A stretch of DNA of 64,000 bases from Halictus rubicundus (GCF_050948215.1 NC_135155.1:15155001-15219000), one strand, 5' to 3'; shown: positions 23,697 to 35,939, numbered from the stretch's first letter. Notes: generated by a model from the letters alone, not told the origin. Numbers and translations are program-made.

Positions 23697-24389
23697 TACA
23701 ATTTATCCCGCAAAGCCCGTTGCATTTTGCGAGAGATTCGCTGAGAATAATAAAATAAATTTTTCAACGAGAAAAAAAAAAGAAACCAGTGGTGGGTAAA
23801 GTGTCAGAAGGATGAAATATCTGGACACGTCCGAATCTAGGTCGGCAGTGGAAGATTAATTAATTCGCGAAGATGTTGCCGAAAATTCGCGGCTATAGAA
23901 ATGTCCTGTCAGTTATCGAGATGCGAACTATTTCGATACCCCTTCCAGAATCCATCAATAGCGACCCACGGACGCAGAAACTCCAACTTCCTGCGTCCTC
24001 TACGTCCGCGATGCATCCTGCAGTGTTGCATATACGGTGCATCGGTGCATCGGTACCATTGCCCGCGGGGATCGATCGAGTTCGACGCATGGCTCGCGAT
24101 CCATACTCGCGATAACGTTATCGATTATCGTTAACGCGTTCATTGCCGAACCGGGGGCCATAAAAGTTCCTCAAAATCGAGGCAATTTTTATTTAATTGC
24201 ACCCTGAGATTCTTCTCGGATTATACACCAGTAATTCGAACGCAGCGAGGATGGTAACAGGACGTCAAAGAAATTAGTGTAGCTTTGAAAATAATTACTC
24301 TATTTAAACGAAATACGCATTGTCCTGAATATTCTTCGATATATTGGGCTGGGACGGTTATTCAATTAAAATTCAAAGATAAAACTTTA
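23697..24389. other. Unannotated stretch
   Basis: No repeat or exon recognised. Short overlapping frames at 23873-24134 lack domain character. Confidence 0.3.
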
Positions 24390-24476
24390 TTCGCAGGTTT
24401 AGTCGACGAGTTACCTCAGAAATGGCAAAACGTAATAGAACAGAATGGTAAATATGGTGTTGGAAAAATCGGGCAC
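24390..24476 (+). pseudogene. Mariner-type transposase C-terminal relic
   Basis: The reading frame gives FAGLVDELPQKWQNVIEQNG followed by KY, resembling the end of mariner transposases (pattern G-I-x-x-L-P-x-R-W-x-K-x-x-x-x-N-G-x-Y). Only about 30 residues are left. The catalytic D,D34D region is absent, and the frame runs on to a stop at 24482. Recognition is by pattern only. Confidence 0.5.
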
Positions 24477-25930
24477 TGGTGATAAATCTATGAATAAATA
24501 TCTTAACTTTGTCTTCAAATTTAAAAACGCTACGAACTTTCGTTCCAGTCGAATACGAATGAAATTCTAAAATTAAAACTTAAATCTAAACTCAAATGCT
24601 AAATTTAAATACTAATCTATAACACGTTCTTGCCGATATCTGAAGAACGAAAACTGAACGGGGCATCACAGAGAGAAGTTGTTCGGAACATTGACCTTGA
24701 CGACATATTTCAGGGTCATTGAAATGGGCAGACTTCACCCTATTGCAAAAGATTAACTTAATTAGTGAAAGTGCGATTCATTTATTAGTATGTTAGTAAA
24801 AATATGAGTATCGTGATAACTTGTCACGTCCGAGGAGAGGGAGAAAGAGAAAAATTAAGAGAGGAAAGAGCGATAAGAGGGAGCGAATGAGAGAAATTGT
24901 GAGAGTTTAGAGAAGTGATTGAGAGAATTTGAGAGAGGGTAAAGTAGAAGAGCGAGAGGGCACGTAAACTCCATAGTCCGCTAACAAATGTTTAAATCGC
25001 ATAACCGTTGCGCAAGGATCGAGCAGTTTCTTCTGAATTCTCGCGTTGCCAGTCAGATGCGCTTTTTAAAATCGCGACACACAGAGATTCGTCCATCTCG
25101 GCTGAAACAAGGACCCAATCAGACCTTGCTTCCGAGCCTAAAATCCTTCGCCCTGGAATCGTTCTTCAAACTTCTTCCGGGCCGGTCCTCCAGGAATAAT
25201 CCTCTCAGGAATATTCCTATCGGCTGCCAGTCGTTGCCGGCGTCGTCGTTATCGCGGCACGGTAACGATCGTTGGCGTTAAAGTCGCTAGAGTGAAAAGG
25301 AGAGACAGAAAGAGAGAGAGATGACAGAGTGGAGAGCGGAGAGGAGAATGGTCGCTGGAGAAAGAGCCGGGAAACTCGCACGAGCTGGATAAAGATGAGG
25401 GAGAACGAGGCGGAGCGAGAAACACAGAAGGATCGAGGGAGAAAGAGTGAGAGGGGTGGGGGGAGAGTTGTGAGAGAGGGGCTGGAACCTGGCGGGAAAG
25501 AGAGAGGACGCTCTCTCGTATAGGTGTGTCTACCAGAGACCTCTTCCGCGAGGGAATGTTAATTAATTAGCGTTGCGGCATCGATCACGCCGTTACTTTG
25601 CACCGGTGCGCCCTACGTCGACGCCGGCTGCGTCGCCCTCGTCGCTGAATCGTCCCGAGTCAAGATTTACCTGCTCTGAATCAATAGCAGTCCTTCTCAG
25701 AAACGTTTAACATCCTCAGAAACACTGTACAGATGGTATTTTGTCGATTAAAATTGTTCCGAGTGAGAGAAACATTTAAAGAGAACTTAGTCACTACAGA
25801 ATCTCTCATAGAGTAAGATTGTATATAGTATACAATCTCAAAAACTGACACGTAATCGAAGCACATAAATATCTGCCCAGAATGAAATTTCGAGGGACGC
25901 ATGCGACGAGGAATTATTTTTGAAACGAAA
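24477..25930. repeat. Stretch with two purine-rich GA/GAA blocks
   Basis: AG-rich imperfect repeats lie at about 24830-24960 and 25290-25520. Their + strand frames read as Glu/Arg-rich protein and are not credible genes. Confidence 0.5.
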
Positions 25931-26163
25931 TTTTGTATTTTTTCTTCGATATTCTGGCAGAGCATGCAAAGACGAATCCAACGAGTACCATGACCATGTC
26001 CTTCGGATCACTCAATCTCGAGATATCCGTGTCTGAAACCATCCATTGTCTTATGTTTCAGACACAAATCTCTCGAGAGTGAATGATCGAAATGCTATGG
26101 TCATGGTACTCGTTGGATTCGTCTTTTCATGCTCTACGAGAATATCAAAGAAAAAATGCGAGG
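25931..26163. mobile_element. Foldback (hairpin) element, copy 1
   Basis: GATATTCTGGCAGAGCATGC...GACGAATCCAACGAGTACCA at the left is mirrored by TGGTACTCGTTGGATTCGTC...CATGCTCTACGAGAATATC at the right. The arms run inwards through CATGACCAT and a TCTCGAGATAT/ATATCTCGAGA-like segment, leaving a very short loop (about 26040). Confidence 0.85.
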
Positions 26164-27785
26164 TCTCTTACCGATAACTCTGGCACCTTGTTATAGAATG
26201 CCTTTAAAAACTTTTTCTCATACGACAGTAAATAGAGCAGACGTTCAGATAATTCCATTTAGTCGAGACACCCTGTATGCACAATTAAAGAGTGGTCGTA
26301 AATTACGATTGATCTGTTCAGGCTCGTTGCATAATTCTTCAGAGCTGAATGATTAGAAACGAAGAATTTATGAAGAGTATGATTTAATCTAGTGGACGAG
26401 TACGTGGTCTTCGATTATGGATTAATTTTTAGTAAAGTGGCAGGTGGTTCGCGCGAACATGTGATTGTTTTTGTCCACGTGGCGTCTGTTTGTTAAGATC
26501 AGAGAAGGAAACGTTTATTATGCAAAGGTTTCGTAGTGTAGTGATAGCGCCGGCCGCAACTAGTAGAAACAGCCGGTAATGAACGGACGCGTTATCCAAA
26601 CTTCATTCCACAGAACGTGTACCCACTCGACCAGTTTTCGAGCTTAACACGTAACGCATAACACGTTCGGTATAGTCGTCTGTTTCGCTGACAGTCTTCA
26701 CGATCGCAATATTTCATTGAATCTATTTTAAGACACGCAGCGGAGACTTAACAAAGACATTCGTCGGAGATTCCCGGATGATTTCGCTAGATTAGACCGG
26801 ACTGCGGAAGTTTCTGCAAAGAGTGATACTTCTTAACGCAAGTTTAACTGCTGAACAATTAAATCGTTTAACTGCTAAGTAACTGAACGGCATTAATTGT
26901 ATTTGAACTGGAGATTTTATGCAGTTATGACATTTTAATCTACTTTGAAAGCAAAGTAGGGAAATCCTTCACCCCCACGTTCTCGATTCGTGTATCGTGC
27001 ACGGTATTTGCCGGGGTATCTCCGCGCATCACCGGTTTTTCATCCGTCAGCTCTGATGAGATTGTAGGATCCAATGTTCGGGGGCTAACTCGAGTGATGT
27101 GTGCACAGGAACAATGGCGTTTCAGGGTGCGTTGGATACGAGCGACCCGGAAACCAGATTCTCGTCACAGGGGGCTTCAGAAATTTCGAAGGACTCGCCA
27201 AATTGGAAAAACCTGTTTCTCCGTTATTCAATTACACGGAATTGTAGGCACGTATCATTTCACCGAAGTGCTAGTTTTGAAAAAGTTCACTTTTCAAGAA
27301 AACATTCCGGAAAAGTCATTTCTTGGGAGACTGTCGTTCAGGCATTATCCAAAATATCGCGAACCAAAAATTGTACTTTTAAGTAGGCTATCTGTTTCAG
27401 AAGCATATGCACTAACTTTCCCAAAAGAAAAAGAGAAATTCCTAAATACCAGCGGAGTCGCAGCGCGTCTTTCAGACAACTTTTGTTAGGAGCGAGGCGG
27501 CGGCTGTCACTCAAACAATTCCGAACACGTCGCAACAACAAAAATTGTATGTACTGTTAATTATGCTCTGTGTTGGGAAAATTGCGCACTAACTTTTCTC
27601 AGAGAAAAAATTCCTAAACGTCATGCTCGTTTCACGTGAACCAGACGAGTCATGACCCTTTGGAAACCGAATTCTGTCGCGAAGCTCGAGTTTCACGATG
27701 CGAAAGGGAATCGCGCAGCATCCTCTCTGTATCGGTTGGCGGCCAGTGTCGTTCTGCTGTCCTACTTAAAGCGTGCTCGTATATA
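26164..27785. other. Unannotated stretch
   Basis: GGACTGCGGAAGTTTCTGCA at about 26799 is a possible relic terminus of the TAGACTGCGG family. A block around 27408-27450 is loosely repeated at 27585-27625 (GCACTAACTTT...AATTCCTAAA). The 131-codon frame at 27094-27489 shows no domain. Confidence 0.35.
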
Positions 27786-28022
27786 TATATAGGGGGGCGG
27801 GGGTGGGGGGCACGATATTGGTGCGCGCGCAGGACGGATACGTGCGGAAAGTGTATCCTTGGGAAGTTTCGTCTCCTGGTCAACGTTCTTCCATCGGTAG
27901 CCGAGTTGGATATCGACCGGGCCGGTGGATGAGACGCGATTTAATCCTCCTGGGGGCACGGGGGCGGCCAGTGGCCGTGGGAGGGGCACCTGGGGGCGGA
28001 GGAAACCAGGGGGAGGGGGTCG
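27786..28022 (+). other. G-run clusters with G-quadruplex potential
   Basis: Dense G runs on the + strand lie at 27791-27810 (GGGGGGCGGGGGTGGGGGG) and 27951-28019 (GGGGGCACGGGGGCGG, GGGAGGGG, GGGGGCGGAGG, AGGGGGAGGGGG). Confidence 0.6.
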
Positions 28023-28175
28023 TAGCAATGAGACAACGCTGTCTGAACAATAGCGGTGTCCCTAGCTGGGGAGTTATGGGGGTCAAAAATTGTTTTTCAG
28101 CTTTTCGCTTACCTTCACGCCCTCTGCCCGTTGACCTCTAAACAGGCACCTCCAAAACATTACATCACGTATCAA

Positions 28176-28418
28176 AGTAATTTTGCACTCGAAGCTATTT
28201 TGACTACAGAAGGAAACATTTCTTCCGACCTAGAATATTTCTCTTCTATATTTTTTTTTTCATGTCATACATACAAAAATGGTGCAATTTACTCGTACAA
28301 TGCTGAAGTGTTCAGTAATTTATTAAATACATATTTAAGAATTTGAAAAATGTATTGAATAATGATACAGCAATTTTTAGCGGCGCCTTACAGTCGCCAT
28401 TCGAGTGCTAAGGGTTAA
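28176..28418 (-). mobile_element. PiggyBac-type MITE, CCCTTTGCACTCGA family, copy 2
   Basis: A reverse-oriented copy: TTTTGCACTCGAAGCTATTT at the left and CCATTCGAGTGCTAAGGG-TTAA at the right. The body contains AGCAATTTTTAGCGGCGCCT, the inverse of the other copies. Confidence 0.75.
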
Positions 28419-28439
28419 TTATTGTAATCGAAATTGTTA

Positions 28440-28660
28440 CAGCCTATCAGTGCGGATTTAAATAATTAGACAAAAATTTTCCAATGTATTCGATGATATT
28501 GCACTTTACAATTTTACATCTGAAATGCAAATTAATAAAGGATCATCCAGGAACGTGAAAATCTACAATAATGTTGCTACTTATCAACAGAAATATTGAA
28601 GAAGTTTCACAAAGAAATTGGAGGTGACCAGTTATTGAAATAAGGCTTAACCAAGGGATG
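28440..28660 (+). repeat. Dispersed repeat shared with 54060-54270
   Basis: GAACGTGAAAATCTACAATA-ATGTTGCTACTT with AAATATTGAAGAAGTTT, then ACCAGTTATTGAA, matches GAACGCGAAAGTCTGCGATA-TTGTTGCTATTT, AAATATTAAAGACGTTTT and ACCAGTTGTCGAA at 54169-54250. Family unknown. Confidence 0.5.
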
Positions 28661-29515
28661 TAGAAAATAGTAGTGACCATATAATCGATTAATAAAACTG
28701 TTAAAATATTGTATAACCAATTTGTCTTGTCCGAACCGGTAGTTTGGTCAATGGCGTTGGATCCAGGGTTAACAAAATCGATACAAGGCTAGCACAAGGT
28801 TCACCAACCAAACTCATCTGAAACGATCTCTCGGAAGATCTCTGGTCCCAGGTGCAGCCGGAAGACTCGATCGCCTTTCCGACTGCGCCGAGTGCATCGC
28901 CGGTGCATCTCGGCCGACTATCGGCAGCATGAACAAGGCACCGGTGCTCGACTCGGCCCTAATCCCCGACTGGAGATGAGCGGCGCAGATCTCGCAGCAG
29001 GATCAGCTCTCGCGGCGAAGGAGTTTCAGAAAATCGATCGGGGCTCGGTTCTGCCGTGCGTTGCTCCGTGAACCGGTTTAAAGCAGTTCGACGCAGGGTG
29101 GTTTTACTAATTGGTGCTGAGCATCGATTACCGACCGCCACCCCTCCCCCTCCCAACCCCCGCAGGTTCCACCCCCAGGTTACGTCCTCCCTTTACCCCC
29201 CCCCCTGCACAGCCCCTGTGTTCACAGAGTCCCCATACCCGTCGAGCCTCGATGCACCGCGTTTCCCCTTCGATTTCTCCGGCATATTCGAAGACTCGGT
29301 CCGCCTATAATGCGGCCCTCGACTTCCTCGTGTCTACGTGCCATTACCGCGTGCTGTTCTTGTTATTAAAAGGCTCGTATCGAGCGCCGCGGTGCACTGT
29401 CGCTCGAAACGTCAGAGGAAATCGTGCTGGATGTCCGCTCGAACCCTTCCCGGTCTTATCGGGAACCTTACTTACCTTACCTGAAACACTATCGAAGATT
29501 CTTTGTGGAAAGAAC
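28661..29515. other. Unannotated stretch with C-runs
   Basis: C-rich runs at about 29140-29215 give G-quadruplex potential on the - strand. Overlapping low-complexity frames on both strands are not called. Confidence 0.35.
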
Positions 29516-30300
29516 ACGGATTTTTGTGGGAAATAAAAATCGTCTGCAGTCATTTCGATATGCTGGAGCTGCACAGACATTTATTCCTGTGCTCAATCGT
29601 TTGAAACAGTACAATACAAGGGTATTTCTAAATTATTAAAATATTTCCACCGTTTTCAACTTAATTTACACGTCGCAAATGTTATTTCTATGTCTAGTCC
29701 AGTTATAAGTAATGTTACAAATTTCTTTGTCCGTCGCAGCATCTTCAACCCCTACTCTGTGTACCAAAAAATATCTGAAAAAGTTACAGTAACTTTCTCG
29801 AACCTTCAAGATTGAGATCAGAACGATAGGGTTAAACAGTACCTTGTCTACTCTGGTTTAGGAGAGAGGCTATCGCTCGGGCATTTTTAAGGATACCGCG
29901 ACGAAAAAATTAGTTGCACTGACATTTATTCCTTTGCTCAATCGTTTTAAACAGTACAATACAAGGGTATTTTTAAATTATTAAAATATTTCCACCGTTT
30001 TCTACTTAATTTACACCTCATAAATGTTATTTCTATGTCCAGTCCAGTTATAAGTATTGTTACAAATTTCTTTGTCCGTCGCAGCATCTTCAACCCCTAC
30101 TCTGTGTACCAAAAAAAAATCTGAAAAAGTTACAGTAACTTTCTCGAACCTTCAAAATTGAGATCAGAACGATAGGGTTAAGCAGTAGCTCGTTATAATG
30201 ATAAGCTACCAGATCGCTTGCCTGATTGTCTACTCTGGTTTAGGAGAGAGGCTGTCGCTCGGGCATTTTCAAGGATACCGCGACGAAAAAATTAGTGCAA
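29516..30300 (+). repeat. Tandem duplication, unit ~344 bp
   Basis: GACATTTATTCCTNTGCTCA...ACAGTACAATACAAGGGTAT begins at 29571 and again near 29915, and both blocks run through TTTGTCCGTCGCAGCATCTT and CAACCCCTACTCTGTGTACC. A third partial block (GTCTACTCTGGTTTAGGAGA) lies at 30228. The first block resembles a decayed TAGACTGCGGATTT-family element (CACGGATTTTTGTGGG... CTAGTCCAGTTATAAG). Confidence 0.85.
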
Positions 30301-30658
30301 GTTCTTCGATACTTGTAAATAAGCCGCTTGTTTTGCAAAAGAAGTCAACTAACTTTCTCCGAAAAAAATTCTCAATCCTGTTAATCAGCAGGCGATCAAC
30401 GTAATGAAAGTGGTTGTTCTTCCTGTTAATGTACAACTGCGACTTGAATCTCGAATTTCGCAACCGAGAGAATTAGTTTTTTCGAACTTTTGCGAATACA
30501 GTTTCGTACGTCGCGTCGCGTCGGCGCGACAGAGGATCGAGCGTGGTTCCCGAGCCGAGCACAGGACAATTTTCGTTCCATCGATTTCCCGTCGTTGCGT
30601 AATATGTATCTCATGGACAGACGTTTCTGTATTACGAATTGGGGGTGGAATACCACCG
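30301..30658. other. Unannotated stretch
   Basis: No repeat or exon recognised. CpG-rich at about 30505-30560. Confidence 0.3.
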
Positions 30659-30737
30659 GGGGGAGGTGGTCAATTGGTTAGAGCAGCCGTCCGGCAAATG
30701 GAAACCTCCGGGCTCGGAGCCCGGTTACGTAAATCGT
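30659..30737 (+). other. tRNA-like segment (A-box/B-box), not a functional tRNA
   Basis: TGGTCAATTGGTTAGAGCAG resembles a tRNA D-arm with A-box. About 30 nt later CCGGGCTCGGAGCCCGG forms a T-arm-like stem with a B-box-like GGCTCGGAGCC (three deviations from GGTTCGANTCC). No acceptor stem pairs, so this is at most a SINE head or tRNA relic. Confidence 0.3.
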
Positions 30738-30936
30738 ATCCTTGGGTTCCTTTTATCCGGCGGATTTTGCACCGCCTACCAAGAACATGGTCCTCGATTA
30801 TTCGAAAATGTGGGACGGTCATCCGTTTTACTCCGAAAAGTTACCTAAAACAATTTAAACATGGACCGAAGACACCGAATTTGAACTAGCCTCTATCCCT
30901 ACTCTATAACACTTAGTCCATTAATTAACAAATAGA

Positions 30937-31860
30937 CATGTTTAAACATTTATCCGCTTACAAAGAAATATACTGTTGTGTTTGCGAGAGTACACAGAAT
31001 CGTTCTATGCAAGTCTCGTTCACGAGGCTCTTATGGTTGAAGCAGGTAAAATTCCCAAAGTTGAAAAGCATCCAAGAAAATTTGTGCGACAACTTCGTTC
31101 GGTTTAAATATTATTTAAATTTGTTTAAACATCCCTAAGGATACAAACAAATATATTATTGTACTTGAAATGGTCTAAAGAATCATTCTATGCAAGACTC
31201 GTTCGTGTGGCTCTTATGGTTGAAGCAGGTAAAATTCCCAAAGTTGAAAAGCATCCAAGAAAATTTGTGCGACAACTTCGTTCGGTTTAAATATTATTTA
31301 AATTTGTTTAAACATCCCTAAGGATACAAACAAATATATTATTGTACTTGAAATGGTCTAAAGAATCATTCTATGCAAGACTCGTTCGTGTGGCTCTTAT
31401 GGTTGAAGCAGGTAAAATTGCCAAAGTTGAAAAGCGTCCAAGAATCTTTATACGACAACTTCGTTCGGTTAAAATATTATTTAAATTTGTTTAAACGTCC
31501 CTAACGACACAACAAAATATATTGTTTTACTTGCAATGGTCTGAAGAATCATTCTATGCAAGTCTCGTTCACGTGGCTCTTATGGTTGAAGCCGGTAAAA
31601 TTCCCAAAGTTAAAAAGTGTCCAAGAAACTTTATACGACAACTTCGTTCGGTTTAAATATTATTTAAATTTGTTTAAACGTCCCTGACGACACAAAAATA
31701 TATATCGCACTTGAAATAGTCTAAAGAATCATTCTATGCGAGTCTCGTTCGTGTGGCTTTTGTGGTTGAAGCAGGAAAAATGTTCAAAATTCAAAGTAAC
31801 AAAGAGTATTTATGCGATAACGGTGCTAGGGTTCGGTTCAAACGTTATCCAAACACGTTT
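30937..31860 (+). repeat. Tandem array, 183-bp unit, ~5 copies
   Basis: GTTTAAACATCCCTAAGGAT-type starts have ATCC/GTCC at 31131, 31314, 31497 and 31680, spaced exactly 183 bp. Each unit includes GAATCATTCTATGCAAGACT, GGCTCTTATGGTTGAAGCAG and GACAACTTCGTTCGG. The outer units are more diverged, the middle ones nearly identical. Confidence 0.9.
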
Positions 31861-32654
31861 AAGCGTCGATAACGAAATTTCAAAAACTGTATCGCCGTAT
31901 TTGCTGTGAAACGACCGTATTACAATTTTTATAGTCTAGCTCGGGTGTTTTCGGTGACCACAGCGACATTTTACCGTTCGACTAATATCGGACGAGTGTG
32001 GAGGATTCAATTTTTGGGAGCAGGATGCCAAAAAATTTTCGGGAAGGAGATGTCTTCCTGTTTCAAGGAGGGAGGTCGTTGAACAAAGGAGGAACGGGTT
32101 GGCGATAATTAATACGAGCGGCTGGCGTCCTCGGGGGACGATAGTGGGGGTCTCGGAGCTTCTTGTGGAAACCGAGGATTTGATTAATGACGAGTTTACC
32201 GGCTTCTTCGCCATTGTGCCGACTAATTATGTCCTGGCCAAGCGAGACCATCGCTCTCGCCGCTGCCTGCAACGATGCAAATGGACCCGGGACGTGAGAT
32301 CTCGGACCGTGTAATGTTCCGCAGCTCTTGGATCGCCGATCCACGCCTCGGTTCAAATTCACCGTCGCTTTTTGCGACCGTTTCTTGGATAATTGAACTC
32401 CGCAGAATCTGGTTGTCGACGCCTGATTACTCGCGGCGCCGAATTTCCCTGGTGAAATCGCTGTTTATTTTTTAAGCTCCGCAAATCTTCTTTGAACACC
32501 TCAGCTTTGTAGTTCTATTTTTATAGCGGCGATCAGAGTTTATAAATATTAAAATGTCTCGCGGTCATCCGTTTGAGATCAATTTTCCCTCATCTGTTCG
32601 GAAGACTTCAAGGTCATCGGTCTTTTTTCAAACGATATCTAATCTATTCTCTTA
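31861..32654. other. Unannotated stretch
   Basis: Overlapping frames at 31936-32362 (99 codons on -) have complex composition but no domain I recognise and no clear splice pair. Left as unassigned. Confidence 0.35.
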
Positions 32655-32852
32655 TACGTGCTTGCAGAGCATAAAAAGACGAATCCAAAGAGTTCAATGA
32701 CTGTACCATTCCAATCATTCAGTCCCGAGATATTTATGTCTGAAAGTATCAAGTGCCCACCTTTCAGACATAAATATCTCGAGATTAAATGATCGTAATG
32801 GTACGGTCATTGTACTCGTTTGATTCGTCTCTTTATTCTCTACAAGAATATC
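32655..32852. mobile_element. Foldback (hairpin) element, copy 2
   Basis: CTTGCAGAGCATAAAAAGAC...GAATCC at the left and GATTCGTCTCTTTATTCTCTACAAG at the right form inverted arms. The loop region TCAAGTGCCCACCT lies between TTTATGTCTGAAAG and CTTTCAGACATAAA. Confidence 0.85.
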
Positions 32853-35036
32853 CAATCGAAACTATAGGGTACCGTTCGTAAAAATACCGACTACCTTGAA
32901 ATCTGTCATTTTTGAATGAAGCGTCATTTCGTTCGCCAAAGAAATAAATGTTTCGTTCCGCAGTGCTGCGAACCAGTGCCGGATCAAGACCTCCAGAGGC
33001 CCCAAATACTTTCAGACCACGAAGTAAACAAAAGTTCTGTTTTCAAGCAGCATTTTTCAATATTATTACCATGAGAATTTCTACGGTGCCCCCTTTCTCC
33101 CGACGCCCTGCTGCTTTTGTTTTGCAGGATGCACTCCTGGCAGGTTTACTAACATTTGACCGTTGGTTTTCTGATCGCGGTCGTCGGCCTTGCTCGGCAT
33201 TTGCCTTTCAGTGTGGTCCTCGCACAAAGAGAGTCCAAACTACCGAAAACGTCAGACACTGCCTGGTGAAACGGTCTGCCCTTTGCGACACCTTGCGTCG
33301 TCGTTTCACTGCAGCGACTGAAAGCCGGGTTGCTCCTCTCTCCTCTCTCCTCTCTCTCTCTTCTCTCTGTCGCTATCATAGCGGCACTCGTCGCGTATAC
33401 CTGTACCTATACGTCCCCATATCAGACACGTATGGGAGTAGACGGAATATACAGAGTACTAAATGCCGCTATCGGAAATCGATATCGGGGAGCCACAGCC
33501 AGCAAAGCCACTCTTCCTGTCCTCCCTTTGCCCCACCTAGCTCAGCCACCCTCCCCTCGAGCCCCTCTTTCACTTTCCTTCTCCCTAAACCTCCCTAACA
33601 ACCCTCCCCTACCGGCCTCTTTTCCACTATCGTTTTCGTCTCCCTCTTCTGTCGCGTCTCGCGATCTCAGTAGGTCCTCCATCGCGATGGGGAAACGGCC
33701 GTTCTTACCCGCTGGAGACCCCTAAATCGTTTCATGTTGTTAACACATTCTAACCTACGGATTTCACACATTTACAGCGCGTACGGGTGCAATTCTGAAC
33801 AGTGGAGACAATTAGAAGAATTTAAGAGTATCGATGCATTTATAATGCGGAGAATTTTTATTTTGCTCAATACCCGCAGTTTACGAATTACTTACCGGCG
33901 ATTATTTCACAATATTCACAAAATCTAGGATTGCCTAAATTAGATTTAAATCGTGTTAGTGAACTAATCAATTCATGCAGTAGTATAATATAACCTAGTA
34001 ACTTCCCTTGGGATTGTGATTGTAAAAATTCCTCGAAAAACATGGGATTTTTCGTTAAATATTTTCTATTTCTCGAACTCGTCTGATCGATTCCTTACTT
34101 CAATAACAAACTGAATTCTCTATTATCCATGCACGACAAAGCATATGCAAACAGATATAACGTGACCACATGTAAGTTAATAATTATTGAGTTCAACGTT
34201 GTAAGTACGAAATAATTTGATTGCATTTTGTCATTTTGATTAGTTCTAGGTTCTATCGCACATTGAAATAGCAAACTCACTAAAGATTTACCTGTTCCAC
34301 ACTGCCTGTATTTATGTTTGTATTATACAATTTTCAACCAAGAACGCCCACTCGTTCCACCCACTCGTCCGGCGTTTCGTTTTTCGCGTCGCGCCGCCAG
34401 GAATTTTTCAAAGGGTTAGCTCCTTCGCGCGACCCTTAACTCCCACCCTCTCTTCGTTCATTTCACCACCCACTCGACCACCCCCGCACCGACCCGAATT
34501 CTTTCCGCCTCGTTCGGCTCCTTCGTACTCGGCCTGTTCTCGCGAACCCCACGATTTTGCACCGAGGCGAACCGAGGCCGAGATTCTTCTCCACCCTGTG
34601 CACGTATCGATCCTTCCACCGATAACGATGCACATTATCTTCCCGAATAACAAAAAGCATAAGCTGTCGTCGTGAACAAATTTCTACACGTTGATTTGTT
34701 TAATGGTGGTCACCCGAAGGATTTTCAAAAACCACCCCCGAAAAATCAATTATTTCAACCCTTGACAACCGATCTAAAATTCTGGAAAAAATGTCCTAAA
34801 CGAAGCTGGCTTGCAGCTTCATTTCCGCTTTTATTTCGTCTGAATATCCTGAGGAATAACTGAGAAAATGAGAGGCAAAGTTTAGGGTTTTCAGCCCCAT
34901 GTTACCCTTAAACGAGGGGTAGGGATCTGAAATTTTACAGTGTTTCAGGTAAAAGCATTGCTTAGCAGCTAAAAGGAAATAAAAATTAGCGTTGGGGTCG
35001 ATTGCCCGTGCTAGATACTTTGGAACAGTGAAAATA
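32853..35036. other. Unannotated stretch, partly pyrimidine-rich
   Basis: CT-rich from about 33335 to 33372 and 33535-33660. The 216-codon + frame (32948-33598) is biased to S/P/R and overlaps a CT-tract frame, so it is not called. About 33745-33905 resembles a decayed TAGACTGCGG-family copy (CTACGGATTTCACACATTTA ... TTTTGCTCAATACCCGCAGT). Confidence 0.35.
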
Positions 35037-35232
35037 CAGTGAATTCTCGATATATGTCAACGACAATTGCCAATGACATGTATCGTCCAGGAGACATACC
35101 CGTGTTATGTTTACGCTCCTCGGCGTCCGAGGCTTCTCGAGCTCATTGGTCCCTCACGGGGACCGTGGTGGTGGGGATACCTCCTCGACGTTTATCATCC
35201 AGGCGTTGGCGACATATATGGAGAAATCACCA
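35037..35232 (-). mobile_element. Pogo/Tc1-mariner-type MITE, copy 5
   Basis: It starts CAGTGAATTCTCGATATATG after TA. The inverted core ACGTTTATCATCCAGGCGTT is present. The right end has decayed (GAGAAATCACCAA). Confidence 0.8.
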
Positions 35233-35939
35233 AACATTTTGGTTTCGATAATGTGATTTCTGTACCTCGTAAGGAGTGCAAGAAAATGTTATTTTCATAA
35301 TTACGGGAAACCTGCATCGATGACTCTCAAACGAAAAAAGCAGGAGTGTCCCCCGTGTGCGAATCCATTTCCACCACCGAACCTAAGCGAGGCAATAGGA
35401 AAAGTGCATCGGGGACCCCGGTCGAAGACAAAAGGCTTACCCCTTTCGTCGGCCAATCTCCAGGCACTTGTCGCTGGAAACGCGGTTCGTCGACGCAGTT
35501 TAAACGCACGTCGTCGCATCATGTTCAAAGCATATTGCATTACTTCGGTCTCGTTCAGTCTTCGCGTCGTTTAACGCGACTGCGGCCCCGCTGTTTTCCC
35601 GTCGCGATTTCGGCGGAACGAGCTTCATCCCCCTCCGACTTCCATCCCCCTCTCTCCCCGTGTCTCTCTCTCTCTCTCTCTGTCTCCTCTCTCATTTTTT
35701 CGTTTCCGTGCAGTCTACACCCGCTCCTTTTCTCCTCCTAGCCCTCGGAGAGAGAACCCTTTGTGTCCCCCCCATCCCCCCCCCACACGCGAGCTTTCAC
35801 ACGCACGCAACAACACACCGACGACAGTTTTCTGGGGAGAGAGAGAGAGAGAGAAAGAGGGAGAGAGAAAGGGAGAAGGCGGTCTCGTCGGGTAGTTGCA
35901 CCCGCCGTTGATCGATACAGTTAACTAGCCAGTGTTTGC
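35233..35939. repeat. Stretch with CT and GA tracts
   Basis: CT-rich tracts lie at about 35655-35692, C-runs at 35767-35783 and a GA tract at about 35838-35880. Several short overlapping frames on both strands, none with domain character. Confidence 0.5.

Noticed and set aside
32948..33598. 216-codon + frame
   Set aside because: Ser/Pro/Arg-rich reading of CT-rich DNA, no domain, no splice context, overlaps other frames.
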